Below are positions 45,057 through 57,854 of a stretch of 64,000 nt of DNA, one piece after another. The notes under the pieces were generated by a model. It saw nothing but the letters and a program-made list of their open reading frames with translations. It was not told the DNA's origin and made no database searches. The translations under genes and the position numbers were made by a program. This stretch comes from Siphonodentalium dalli. Taxonomy: Eukaryota; Mollusca; Scaphopoda; Gadilida; Siphonodentaliidae. Position 1 is the first letter of the stretch, and every line of letters starts with the position of its first letter. The stretch is taken from positions 163,120,875 to 163,184,874 of the forward strand of contig CP136062.1 in the NCBI GenBank assembly GCA_032622095.1. The letters are read 5' to 3'.

Positions 45057-47539
45057 GATATTGAACTCAAACGTATTTTATTTCAATAGTGTCGACGGTG
45101 TAGAAAGTTTAGACTGGGAAACGGATCTATGTAAACGTTACGGCAATTTAAGAGAAATAGAACACTAATGTTAGCATTATATCGACATATTGGGTTGGAC
45201 GTTGTGTGAATAGAATGCTATTGAAATTCCTCAGATCAAATAATAAATACATGTATCAGCATATGGGAATTCCACCTTGTTAACAAACATCACCTAAAAA
45301 TATAGTTGCTTATAGTTATGTCACAATTTTACTCATTACCACAGTAACATAGAACCGCAACACCACTTTTAGTTATTATCTTGATTAATCAACTAAAAGT
45401 GGTGTGACTGTTCTACGCTACCGTAGAAATTAATTACATTTTGGTATTTTTTAAACATCCAAATATGGAATATATTCCTTCTAAATATATGTCCTTGGCA
45501 CCACAAATGGTACAGCAGGACACAATGGCCACATCACTGTGAGCATTGGTTGAGATAATTAAACCTTGGTGGTATTCAAATTAAAAATGCGATCACGACA
45601 TCAGCCGCTGGTTGAACTGATTCGTATTCATAAGGGCTCCGCCATCTTAAAACACCGACTTCCGGTGCAAATAATACAGTCCGGTGATTGATTATCACAG
45701 TTTTACTACGATCAGATCGATAAACGCGATTTTTGTTTCAGTTTTGTTCGCAGGGTCGATACAATTTGTAGAGACGTGGGTCTGGACTAGAGGCGGGAGG
45801 GTTACCGGAAACATCAATATACCCTATTGTTTTACGCCTTAATTAACAAACTGTGTATGATCTTTTAGCTCTGTGTATACATGTATATCCACCGCGAACG
45901 ACCTGGGGAACTTTAATGAACTGCACCCCAAAGAAGTGCATGTATCACATCGACACCGACCATGCAGATTCGTGATTCCATCCATATGAGATTTATTCGA
46001 TAAATATGTTGATCCCGCTTTAATTTCTCGAGAAAGAACACAATCAAATAACAAGGGCTAGCACCGAGTAGACCCCGAAGCCACGACAAATAGTTTTCAT
46101 GGCTGGCTCAACCGATTTTCGTGGCTGGTTAGCCAGCTAAGCCGGCTCAGTCACGACGTTCGTGGCTGACGGAATATGGCGGCTCAGCCGGCTGAAATGT
46201 TATCATTCAGCGTATTTTCGTTTGCGAAATGTTCCTAATCCCCTGTTACCGGTTATAGACGCCGTTTTTTTTTAGCGTTTGTGGTGAACCCGTATAATTC
46301 CAGACCACACGTAATCTTTTGATGTTGGGCTTTTCCATTATGGCGAAAATTCACGAAGGACTGGCATGGATATATACTATATAGTTTCCCCATCTAATCG
46401 GTATAAGTAGTTACATTGGGACTGCAGCTGTCGACTTCAGACTGCTATCACCACTGTCATCTTGCGATATATGCATGCATCATTGAATGATGAACCCGAT
46501 AGTAATGATATATAATATTTCAAACTATTTTCTATTCTTATGTCTATATATTGACAAATGCCAGTGATGTCTGAGACTGGGTGTTGTCGATATAAACAAT
46601 TTATATTTTAACCCTTTCAATACCGAATGGATGCGCCCATTCAGTTATATGAAAGCATGCATTGGGATAGTCTATTCCACATTAAGGGGCCAGGTGTTCT
46701 GATAATATAACAACCATGACGTGTCCATGCGAGTATTCCAATATTAGGCAATGCGGTTTAGTTCTATGCGATTCACAGTACAGTTGTGCTTGACATATAA
46801 GCCCATGCACACGGCTCAGCCATTTTACAATTCCGGCGGCGGAGATTTTTAAATGTGGCTGGCGTTAGAAATAATATGGCTGGCGGCGGCTTGTGGCCAA
46901 TATGGCTGGCGGCGGCGGCGTGCGATGGCGGCTTCGGGCTCTAGCACCGAGTTATCCCCTATCGAACCTGCTCTTTACAACCGTACACAAATAGAACTGT
47001 CAGCTTATGATAGAATTAACGTTCCCAGGGTAATTCTCATCACATCCGACCATGCAGACTTAAGAATCAAACAAATGTGTTGTCAATTGTCATCAATCAA
47101 TCTTAACCAGAGCGCACCAGTCATATTTCCTTTCTGACTGTCACCGGCTGGGTAACGAGTCATATTTCATTTCTGACTCTGTCACCTGCTGTGTGCTATA
47201 GTGTGGGGTTTTCTATATTTAGCGCGGGGTTTTCCTGCCAAAATGGCGAAACCGATCGCCCCAGTCAAATTTCATAAGTATGTGCTTTGAGAACAATTCC
47301 CGCACTAAAAACTAAATGACAGAATGGAGAATTGGAGCAGTTTTGTTGACGATTTTCGCAAGCTGCTGGTCAAAATTGCAGCAAATTAGAACTCTCATGG
47401 ATGACTTGCCACGCGTGTTGTCGTGACAATGTCGTCCATGTGCGTTTAGACTTTTGTGTTGATAAAATAATCGAAGAACCAAAATTTAATCAAACCATTT
47501 CGCAATATAGTTCCTTGGTTCTAGCGGGACTTTCCAAAC
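45057..47539. other. No supported gene; local GGCT-rich and inverted motifs
   Basis: At 45345-45420 a short inverted repeat (ACACCACTTTTAGTT / AACTAAAAGTGGTGT). At 46095-46195 and 46855-46925 clusters of GGCTGG and GGCGGC. At 46609-46680 TTAACCCTTTCAATACCGAA begins like a TTAA element, but no matching right end is found. The 94-codon ORF at 46853-47137 begins in the GGCGGC cluster and matches nothing I know. Confidence 0.4.
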
Positions 47540-47543
47540 TTAA

Positions 47544-47908
47544 CCCTTTACCCAACAGAAGGGCCCTGTGCCAATGCATTCTCTTATATATGCGAGTCGA
47601 CCATAGGTCGCCTCGCATATATAAGAGAATGCATTGGCTTAACACATTAAAAATTATAAAATTGTTAAAGAATGTAAGAAAAAATGGTAAAAAGTGTTAA
47701 AAAAAGATTTTGTTAGGCCAATGTATGGTCGACTCGCATATATAAGAGAATGCATTGGCACAGGGCATAACTGTAACTATCACAATGTGGTCAAGGAGCC
47801 GGTTCCAATGATATCCATATTTGTATGGTTCTATTGAGACAGACCGAAGATATTTTAGGCTGTTGAAGCTTTATTTGGCCGGTTTTGGCCGGTTTGTTGG
47901 GTAAAGGG
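47544..47908 (+). mobile_element. Family A MITE, copy 7, one hairpin half lost
   Basis: TTAA at 47540-47543 and 47909-47912. 365 bp: the left arm of the second hairpin is deleted (GGCCAATGTATGGTCGACTC), so only hairpin 1 can fold. This is the only copy with a clean half-hairpin loss. Confidence 0.92.
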
Positions 47909-48067
47909 TTAAGGTATGAACCTATTTGATCTTAATATCGCGGAAGTCCACCAACTGTGGGTCAAATGTCGCCGATAGCATGCAGCGGTCTTATCGAGTC
48001 ATCAAGGAGGTAAACCCTGAATGGAGTTTCGTCACCAACACGACTATGTATTACGATGAACTTCATT

Positions 48068-48460
48068 TACAGATGCACAATCCGAATTAACGCTCCTGAA
48101 TTACTATTTCTTTGTCTTCGGTGGTAAAATATATCTGATTCGAGTCAAGGAACCCACCCATCAAAGCTCAGAGTTATCAGATATTGATTTTTGAATTCTA
48201 TTATTTTTCACCATCTGGAATATTTGGCGGCCTGGCAAATTTTCGACGAATTGCGACCGACATACTCTCGATACAAAATTGCGTTGAACAAATTGTTGAT
48301 ACAAAAAACGTTTTGGGCAATTTTATACTATAGTTGACAGTGCATGGTTAGCGTTAATTTTTGTCAATTAATCGATTCTGATAACTGAAGCGGCATTTCA
48401 AGAAATGTTGTTGTTGTTAGATCTGATTATATTGGGACCATCGAATCGGATTGTTCACCT
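48068..48460 (+). mobile_element. Family B element, copy
   Basis: Left TTACAGATGCACAATCCGAA, right CGAATCGGATTGTTCACCTT. Its terminal TTAA is the insertion site of the next family A copy. Confidence 0.78.
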
Positions 48461-48464
48461 TTAA

Positions 48465-48855
48465 CCCTTTACCCAACAAACCGGCCAAAACCGGCCAAAT
48501 AAAGATTCAACAACCTAAAATATCTTCGGTCTGTCTCAATAGAACCATACAAATATGGATATCATTGGAACCGGCTCCTTGACCGCATTGTGATAGTTAC
48601 AGTTATCCCTGTGCCAATGCATTCTCTTATATATGCGAGTCGACCATAGGTCGCCTCGCATATATAAGAGAATGCATTGGCCTAAAAAAAATATTTTTTT
48701 AACACTTTTTACCATTTTTTCTTACATTCTTTATCAATTTTATAATTTTTAATGTGTTAAGCCAATGCATTCTCTTATATATGCGAGGCGACCTATGGTC
48801 GACTCGCATATATAAGAGAATGCATTGGCACAGGGCTCTTCTGTTGGGTAAAGGG
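48465..48855 (-). mobile_element. Family A MITE, copy 8
   Basis: TTAA at 48461-48464 and 48856-48859. 391 bp, both hairpins intact, reverse orientation. Confidence 0.93.
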
Positions 48856-49243
48856 TTAACAGAGATTGAGTAATATACGTGCGGATTCCTAATTATAATT
48901 ACAGTAAGAATTCAGACGTGATTTGGATAATCGACACATTTAATCACGAGACATGCAGTAAGTACATATTTCATTATGCACATACTTGCATATACCATGC
49001 AGGCGCGCATGTGTAAGTTACTAATAACAGGAGGTCATGAGACACGGTCAATTTCTGATCAATTACTGTATGCATATCAGTTGGCAGGGTGGAGTATATA
49101 CTTTGCATTTGCTTTGTATTTGTATATATTACATATTGTTGTAGTATTTCTAACCTGAAACATTGTTTGAAAATTTCAAGCTGAAACTTTGTTTAAAATT
49201 AAGAATGGAGGGCTTTATTAGAAATGAACATGGTTCCGGCTTT

Positions 49244-49360
49244 AGTATCAGTACATGATCAATAGGGTGGCTTTGCTGATGTAATTCTGAATCAGAATTA
49301 CATCAGAATTACATCAGAATTACATCAGCAAAGCCACCCAATTGATCATGTACTGATACT
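49244..49360. repeat. Foldback, ~46-bp arms
   Basis: AGTATCAGTACATGATCAAT ... GATGTAATTCTGA pairs with TCAGAATTACATC ... ATTGATCATGTACTGATACT with one or two mismatches. Between the arms, CAGAATTACAT repeats three times. Near-perfect arms suggest a recent origin. Confidence 0.85.
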
Positions 49361-49582
49361 CAAGCACGTATGCATGGGTGAACGTGAAATACATGTATAC
49401 ATACTTTACACACGCACACATATATATAGAGAGAAAACGCATTGAAGCCATACATATAGTAATTGCGACTTTTACGTAATTTACGGGATAATTTTTCGCT
49501 AGCGAATGTGATCGCCGATTAGATGGCAGAAACAATTCGGATCGGACACAATTCCGATTCGGACACCGGCTAATTTTATTAA

Positions 49583-49920
49583 CCTCTTCGCCACTGCTAA
49601 TGACGTTAAGACGTCGTGTGTTGGTCCGTTAACGTTATGGCCGCTTTCCAGTGGAAATATGTAACGAGAATATCTCTAAATTTCTAAAACCATAAAACTG
49701 ACTCAGTTGAATGGCTATTATCATTCACAATCGTGGAACATCATACACTGTTTGAAACTTCGAGATACAACTGGTCCGATGTGGCAATCTCTAGTTCCAG
49801 TTATGAGTCATGGCTGAGTGCTAGTGTGCTGAAGTATAGGTCCGTACTCAGTACGGATCTATAGCAAATAGCGTGACATTTTACGTCCGAACTCAGTACT
49901 GACGTACAGCAACCAAGAGG
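49583..49920. mobile_element. Second TTAA-flanked MITE family
   Basis: TTAA at 49579-49582 and 49921-49924 flanks a 338-bp element with CCTCTT ... AAGAGG ends. The inverted repeat continues loosely inward (CCTCTTCGCCACTGCT against CCTCTTGGTTGCTGT). It contains palindrome-like CGTACTCAGTACGGA. It has no hairpin core and no coding. It is piggyBac-like by its TTAA, which is an inference. Confidence 0.6.
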
Positions 49921-50137
49921 TTAAACAAAATAAGTTTTAAGATATATATCGACAAGTTCGGTTGGGAATCTTCCTTGTATAAATAGCTGTATGTGTTTAA
50001 ATAGACATACATAATTCGAAGCCAACAATAAAGATAGAAAGTTTGAAACAGAATACCAAAACAACCACGTATTTATGGTACACTACAAGGTAAGATCGTC
50101 ATCTCCAGTTTAAAGTCGATTTAATGACGCTGAATAG

Positions 50138-50707
50138 GTCATTGTCGCATGGCTTCGTGCAAAAAGATACACAGGATCTCACAAACTGTGCACAAAGTCA
50201 CCCAGTATATCTCAAAGTCTCACTTAAATTAGTCGCATTTTAATTATTATTATAAATATTATTTGTCTGTGATTTTAGAGTGAAATTTTAAGGGAATTTG
50301 AATGGGTATCCCACTCACGTTGAGTTTAATTGTCAGACGAACGATACTTTTTGCACATTTGAGATAGCCTGTGTGTCTTTTTGCACATTTGAGAGATCCT
50401 GGTGTGTCTTTTTGCACATTTGAGATAGCCTGTGTGTCTTTTTGCACATTTGAGATATCCTGGGTGTCTTTTTGCACATTTGAGATATCCTGGTGTGTCT
50501 TTTTACACATTTGAGATAGCCTGGGTGTCTTTTTGCACATTTGAGATAGCCTGGGTGTCTATTTGCACATTTGAGATAGCCTGTGTGTCTTTTTGCATTT
50601 GTTTAGATAGCCTGGGTGTCTTTTTGCACATTTGATATAGCCTGAGTGTCTTTTGACCGTTTATGAGATCTTGGGTGTCTTTTTGCACGAAACCATGCGA
50701 CAATGAC
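50138..50707. mobile_element. Inverted-repeat element filled by a 30-bp tandem array
   Basis: Ends GTCATTGTCGCATGG and CCATGCGACAATGAC are inverted repeats. The similarity continues inward ~70 bp through TTCGTGCAAAAAGA(T/C)AC and AGGATCTCACAAAC. The right arm merges into the 30-bp tandem repeat at 50346-50690, which appears to be an amplification of inner arm sequence. No coding is seen. Confidence 0.7.
50346..50690. repeat. 30-bp tandem repeat, ~11 copies
   Basis: Unit TTTTTGCACATTTGAGATAG CCTGTGTGTC with variants (CCTGG(G/T)TGTC, ATATCC, ACACATTTG). The right end is more diverged. Peptides read through it are repetitive and not taken as genes. Confidence 0.93.
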
Positions 50708-50709
50708 TA

Positions 50710-53700
50710 ATCTAGCTTTCATGACCCGTACGGCTTCGGGTTTTCAGCAGAACTCACAAATAAATAATATAGTAATAAATTCGAGATATTTTCTCTGGTC
50801 CTTAATGTGGGGGTTGATTATGCGATTTTCTCCTTAAATTATAATCTCATTGAGGTCTTAATTTCTATCTCTTATGGTGGCAATCAAATCATTCGTCGCC
50901 ATTCGTGACAATTCGTCGTCATAATTAATATGCCATAGCTAGCTATTTCACCCGCTGCATATTCGCACAATGAGTCATACAAAGTTCGTTACAATCAGCC
51001 TTTTTCTTGTTTTGGTATGTTGACCGTCCGAAAAAATTACGACTGTTATTATAGCTATATATATTCATAATTCTTATCAGCAGTAGTTCGTTATGCGAAA
51101 GGTGTATATTAGAGAGTTTAAACTCACCTGAGGGAACTCACGAATTCACTCAACGGCGTTGGTGATCTGTATGTTCTACTTCGCCGAAGTTGGACAGTCT
51201 TTATAAACTCAGGGAAAACGTATGTTTGTCCCTGCATGTGAAAATAGATCTGCCTCTGGTCCTTTCCGATCTCTGACTATATATGTCTCTCGTGAACCAG
51301 CCGTGTCACTTGGTCAGAGACAAGTAATAGCGCTAGTAGAGGGTCGAGTTATTTCGCAGTCAGTCTGAGAATCGCCTACCCAATCAGCGTTCGAATTTTA
51401 TCTCCGACACCGTCCAGGTGCGAAGTCACTTGCGGATCAGGCGGAACTGAACTTTATTATTCTATTTAGTCCCGTTAAACGTGTTGCAATTATTAACTCC
51501 CAAGTTTAAAGGTGTTCCCAAAACTTTCCTATCATGATAGGAACTAATCAGCGGTGAATCCCAGTTGTTCGTGTAGAACCGCCATGGTTTCATCGAACCC
51601 GGAATGGGACAGACGATCGGTTATTTCTTCGTTCTCAGATCTATCGATTGGGAGCGCTCGCGACGGAACATCACCGTGTCTGATAAGAACCGCTAATTCC
51701 TTCTATTAGATATCACCTTCCCACAAGAGATCGAGACACTGGCTGAGTAAAATTATCTATTCCACCAGTCATAATCAACTCTGACCAGCCGTATGAATGT
51801 CAAGTCAAGGGATGCGGGTGGCTCACATCTACGGCAACATTATTATTTTTTTCGAAATTTGGAAACTTGGTGCACGAACGTTGGACATTTCAAATACCTT
51901 AAATATGTTGGAATAAACACCTTCCGTTTCTATGCAATTTATTGTCTACCAATTCTAAAATACAAATTTGTTGACATGGGATACAACATTTGAAACTGTT
52001 TAATGGATGCATGGTTTTAATAGTTTCTTCCAAAAATATCGCTATTAGCGATCAAACAAAGTAAAACTATCGTTAAAGGTGACATTCGATTTGACAGCAT
52101 AAGGGTGGATACACACATGCATGTAATTTCTGTATGTAAAATACATGTATTTTACATGGCCACACCAATAATTGACAACAATAATCACCTGCTCGCGAGC
52201 GGTTCATTGTTAATAGGCCAGACAAGTGAGTAGCGATAAGCGAGGTAAAACTGTATGCTATCAGGACATTTAAGGTCAGTCCAAAACATGTCTTCTCTTA
52301 CGGATGCGGAAATTAGTAAAGTCTGTGTGATATCTGGCATTTTACTAATGCACGAACGCCAGAAGCGACTCGTCTGGCATATACAGGCTTGATGTAGAAC
52401 ATTTTCGACCATCATGTTTGTTTGGCGTGGGGTCTCGAATGCTTCAAATCGCTAAGGGACTTAGTTGAATGTATCAGTCGGAATAATCTGGTCAAGAAGG
52501 TACAATATAATATGTTTTACTTAAATAGCTCAGAGTTAGCCACCCACCTGGTAGCTTTCTGGGATCATATATAGCCCCTGCATCGGGGAAATCCTGATCC
52601 ACCACTGCTATAAATATCAAGAGAGGACTGGCAATTATTTAAATAAAACGCCCACATTATGGGTTATCCCACGAACAATTATTTAAATGGCCTGGCGACT
52701 CGGTCCAAGATAGCGGTTTCTCTACATTCCGACTAAATTGGAACTAGAACTCAGTGCGGTCAACACGTCGACAATGATTAGGTTGTCAGTGGACACATAT
52801 TACAGTGCCTGTATGATCGATGTAATACACGATATTTACAGAGATTACATGCATGTGTGTATCCATTCTAAAACTACTATTTGTTTAGTTAGCATATATA
52901 GTAAGATAGACCCAGCTTAAGGGCTCGGATCACAAAATTCAAAAACTTGTAGCTGCTCCCCTCCCAACTGAATATTACACAACGATCACAGTACAGAAGA
53001 TGACATTGCAGAGCACAAAACAAAAACTTAAAGTGATGTGAAGCACTCCGCTCAGGTGTTCCGAACAGAATAATACATACTCATGCCAGAATGGGTTATT
53101 TTCATATATCTGATATCTAAATAGTCAGAAAACAGCTTCATTGTTATAAATGAATTATACAAAGTGACTATTATTGACACAATCGTTGTTGTTATGTTTA
53201 TGCCAAATAAAGCGTCCCGAATGAAGTAGTAAATATTTACATGTGTGCGTAGTTCAAACGTTGTGTTCTCTGAAATGTTGTAGTCGATGTGGTCATACTG
53301 ATGTGGTTGGAAATTTTGACAATCTTAGTTCATTGCTGCATTCTGCCAATGTAGATAATGTTTGGATACTATATAAGTGATTGGTTTTATTGAATGATAT
53401 AAGTACATAATATGTCTTTAACAGATAAATTTGGTGACAAACCACCATCCGTGTTCTACGCTTATACTTCTCGTCCTATATTTTGGGGGATGTATTATTT
53501 TTTGAATATGTACAATGGTCCAGGTTATAACTTATGCCATATGTCAACGCTCTGATATTGGGTCAATATACACGCTACCAGTTCGAACTCCACTGAGACT
53601 GTTAAATTCCTTCTGAATGCGTACCAGAAATGTCTGTTCAGAAGATCACCCTCTGCGTGCATGGTTGTATGTTCATTGTCTTTTGTTCAATTTGTCAGTT

Positions 53701-55274
53701 AACACTATCTTAAAAATTATATCCTAGAATGTTTGGACGAAGGCCTGTTCTCAGAAGAAAAAAAGAAGTTTGGAATTTTGGGGAATGTTAAAACGTGTGT
53801 GCAAAATTATTACTCTAACTCTTAAAATTGCATGTGCTGTGTTGAAAGTTCTGACCCAAATTGATCTATTTTATCAATCCATTTAATTAGACTGTTGGAC
53901 GATATGGAATCGAGTTCATGCCCGATCACACGTAGTTATCACTTAAATATATCAACTTGTGCCGATTGCTGTACAGGACAGCCTTTAATAAAACTACACT
54001 GTGCAACCTTTGTTCTGTTCGATATGCCATTGAGATCACACAAATCATGTTTTCGTGCCAATAGGGCTCATTCGGAATTCCGATTTACATGTTCATGGCT
54101 TTGCATGCTCGCCGTAGATGATTTATCATGTATGTGCCATGCTTTTAGATTCCTGGAGGGACATAACCAATAACATCTCCGATACTCCTCTGGAGCTCAT
54201 CGTCGACTTGACAGCCACGTCCCTTCTATCCGGGCTGTTTAGCTTAATTCGTGGCAAACATGTTCGGCGATGTCCGAATTTCGAGGGTTAATTGCCAGGT
54301 TTTTGTGGGAGATTCGCCCTTGTTTCTTCGCGAATGTAGCCGACGATAGTTCCTTGTTCCATATGTCCCACACCGATCACTTCGTTCAGAGGACAAACTT
54401 CTGTTGACACCAGCTAGTGGTAATTTGATCACGTTTGGCTACCGTTCTTTTAAAGTTACATGTCCAATAAACTGCAATTGAATATAAAAGAGTCACCAAC
54501 TCTTGACGATTTTGTTAATATTGCATGATTTTTTTATATTTATATTTCATGTTTATGTTTATATATGTCAAGCGCTCAGGGTCCGCTTATTGTGCATAAG
54601 AGCTTTTCAAATAATAGTATTTTTACGTGGAGTTCGGTCTGCGTGTCGTGTTATTGCATTCACAATATTTCAATTATGGCAAGTTAGGTGTTAATAGCGG
54701 CATTTCTGCGATGCCGCAACGCATTCACCCCTGTCTGTGCGTTGATGGGTTATGAGACCCCGCATTGTTGTGGCCACTAAAATCACCGGTGCGGGCTGGT
54801 CCGGCGGTGTTTAGTCACACCATCCATTGCACTGATAGCTGATTGAATGTGCTTTTGATAAACTACACAATCAACTTTGCTCTCAACTTTCAGCTCATCA
54901 CATCACACCTGCCTGTCGTCGCTAGGTATACCCTCCCTTGGGATACCTCTTGTCCAGTATCATCTACCACCATACTGACTGATATTAGTTGACACCCATG
55001 CAATTGATTAACATATCGATCAATTACTTCCGCTTAATTTTTCACAATATCTTCGTTGCGTCTCGGACTATCCGCCGATGGAAATGTCGTATGTCCATTT
55101 GCATCCACATTTGCTTAAGTTTTGCGCAGATTATTCACTTATCTGCGAGGCGTATAATTAGGCTATTCCTCTAAAGAGATTTCGCAGTCCATTTGCATCT
55201 GCCACCACATGAGTTACTACTCGTTGTGTGACCCCTGTGTGATGCCCAACTGTACTTTAGTGATTACTATATTA
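50710..55274. other. 4.5 kb without a supported gene
   Basis: No ORF exceeds about 92 codons and none carries a recognisable domain. The longest (53895-54173) is cysteine-rich but unassigned. A perfect 22-bp palindrome centred near 52146 (TGTAAAATACATGTATTTTA plus CA) is the only notable motif. It could contain short exons that cannot be detected without transcripts. Confidence 0.4.
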
Positions 55275-55442
55275 ACCCTTCCACGACAGGAGCTTCCTGA
55301 AATTTTGCGAACCACTGTGCCAATGCATTTTCTTATATATATGGTCTAACAATATTTACCTTGACTTTGTAAGCCAGTGTGTTCTCTTATGCGAGACTCC
55401 CTATGGGAGACTTGCTTATATAAGATAATGTACTGTCACGGG
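55275..55442. mobile_element. Ancient diverged double-hairpin TTAA element
   Basis: TTAACCCTTCCACGACAGG resembles the family A left end. CTGTGCCAATGCATTTTCTT and, further on, GTTCTCTTATGCGAGACTCC with CCTATGGGAGACTTGC and ATATAAGATAATGTACTG are decayed hairpins. The second centre, GAGACTCCCTATGGGAGACT, is again palindromic but unlike the young centre. No right end was found. Confidence 0.65.
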
Positions 55443-55807
55443 GACTTCAATGCTGCCCTAGCGCAGCTCTCGTCGGTAGTTCCTCGCAGCTAGGAATTCC
55501 AAAGCGTTGGTTCCACTGATTTACATTCACAGTAAAGTTAAGTAAACGGCATGGACCTCTTGACTGGACAATGGGATCTATTCAGTTTCACAATGCGATA
55601 ACACACGCATGGGTTGAACAATTTTGTTAACACGAAAAGACACATTTAAAATGGAACTATATTTTTTCTTGAAGATGTCTTTACTTCCTCTTTGGTTGTG
55701 ACAAGGAAATCAATATTAATTTTGTTTAACCCCAGCCGTTTCGATATCGTTTTTCCTCACTAAAATATGATTATGTGGTAAAGTGGATCTCAAATTTGTC
55801 GCAATTC

Positions 55808-55905
55808 TACACGAAATTTATTATCCTCGTCCACTAAATTCGATTCGAGCCTCTATAAAACTCGGCTCGAATCGAATTTAGTGCACTCGGTTAATAAATT
55901 TCGTA
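55808..55905. repeat. Foldback, ~40-bp arms
   Basis: ACGAAATTTATTA ... CACTAAATTCGATTCGAGCC pairs with GGCTCGAATCGAATTTAGTG ... TAATAAATTTCGT. The inner 20 bp pair perfectly. Confidence 0.8.
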
Positions 55906-57474
55906 TAAAATCCGACTCATTAAAGATACTCTATTTCTCTATCTAAATTAAATTTGGATGTATAGTTGAATCCATAAAATTATCAAAATCGCGAAAACTT
56001 GATATAGGATAATAGGATATAGAATAATATTTTATTTCACAATACAACATGTACATGATAATACACGATAATATAAATGATATTCAGTATTGTGTGGAGT
56101 GCTATGGTCGTCTACTTGGCACTCTTGAATGTGGTAGAATTTCATCAATATTGGCTGTTTAATAATTTAACTATTTCACTTAAATTTTCAGATTTAATTT
56201 TAAGTATTAAAATGTGAATTTATATAAGATTCTAGTGAATAAACAAATATATGTAAAATGCATGGATAGAAAGAGTACGTTTTTGAAATAAGTGTGACAA
56301 ATTGCGCAACTAGTATCTCCACATATAAAAACAAGACAATTGTTGTACTATTTTAATTTAATTTAATTTTGTAGCTTTTCAACGAATCCACTAACTTGAA
56401 GGTATATAGCATTATTTGTGAACGATATAGTTTTTTAACCATTGTTTTAACCAAAATAATCATTGCTGATTAGCTCCCTTATTAATATTGACCCGTATAT
56501 GACATTTTAAGATAATAAGTTCCACAAACATTGTAGAACTTATTATCTGAACATTTCCCGCCAATTATTATGAATTATAACGCTCTTGTATTATCTGTTT
56601 TCTGTCTGCCGTCTGCTTTTATCACCCCTTCAAATGAATAATAGATAGCTCACATGAATACTTTTATAACTGAGTGGGAGAATCCATTTAGTATCAAAAA
56701 TATTTAAACTGTCTATATTGCAGAAACAAGCCATCTCGTCGCCCCGTCGCATATCGCATGATTTTCTAACCACTTAATCGATGGTCTACTTCTGCTGCAA
56801 CACATGTGTGCTAATGTTTACACTGGTGTAAATATTTTACATAGGCTTCAATGCTAACGTGTGTTGATCTGCATCAGAGGCCAAATTGAAACTGTTCAAA
56901 CTGCCTTCAGATTATGAGAGCTTGACATCTGTGGAAACTTTCCCAATAAAAAAAACAAACACCATCTAGCAAGGAATCCACTTCAAATAACTAGGTTCAT
57001 TTCCGCACTAAAAACATATTGACCTTTTTTAAATCACACTTAAAATTTCTAAAAAGCCGCAACAAACTTCACCTTTAATGAACGGGCCTCTTGGCAAATG
57101 AAGTTTGTGGGAGAATGACTCTTTGAATTGTTGTGAATTAATTTTTTTAATTCATTCAACCAATCACAGCCCAGAGTGTTTTAATTGTTATGCTTTTACA
57201 ACCGCGGGGGGGGGGGGGGGTCTGCCTATAGTATGTACACCAGTGTAACCTAAATCACCCCTCGTTAAGTGGTCGTGCTATGTTTTATGATGTTGGTGGG
57301 TCCTGCTGAATTGGATATGATCCTGGTGATGCAACGTAATGCTGTTAATCCTTTGATCAGTGGGTCACGAATTTACGCAGGGAGTCCCCTGAATATCCAT
57401 GGGGGTGAATCCAGCTTACCGTAACATTGACATTCGCTTGATACAGTTCGCAAGATATATTTTCATAAAACAAT
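55906..57474. other. No supported gene
   Basis: AT-rich. A 13-bp-arm hairpin at about 56512-56555 (AGATAATAAGTTC / GAACTTATTATCT) and a G-tract at about 57206-57220 are the only motifs. Confidence 0.45.
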
Positions 57475-57854
57475 TAGTGTTATATAGTTCCCGGGGTATA
57501 AAATAATAAATATGAGTCGAAGACATCTGTCCAGAAATGCTTCTTAACAATTAATATTGATTTTATTTCGATATTTTCTTATATTAATCGATAATCAAGT
57601 GGATCATTATTTTATATTTTAGAACATACCGCTATGACACTATCAGGAAATCTCAGATAGAGATAGCGTTCTCCCTATTGATACGCCCCGATCGAGCATT
57701 TTTGGTTAGCCGTAACATGTCCCAAATTGATTGTATGTATGTATTATACAAGTAAATTCGAAATAAAATCAATATTTTAATTGATAGAAGCGTTTCTGGA
57801 CAGGGGTCTTCGATTTATAGTTATTGTTTTATACACAGGAAACTATATAACACT
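57475..57854. mobile_element. Family C inverted-repeat element
   Basis: AGTGTTATATAGTTCC on the left pairs with GGAAACTATATAACACT on the right. The similarity continues ~95 bp inward through GAAGACATCTGTCCAGAAAT and ATTGATTTTATTTCG. About 380 bp, no coding. Confidence 0.75.

Noticed and set aside
46609-46700. Further TTAA element beginning TTAACCCTTTCAATACCG
   Set aside because: No matching inverted right end or hairpin core within the next kilobase. It may be a decayed relic, but it cannot be supported.
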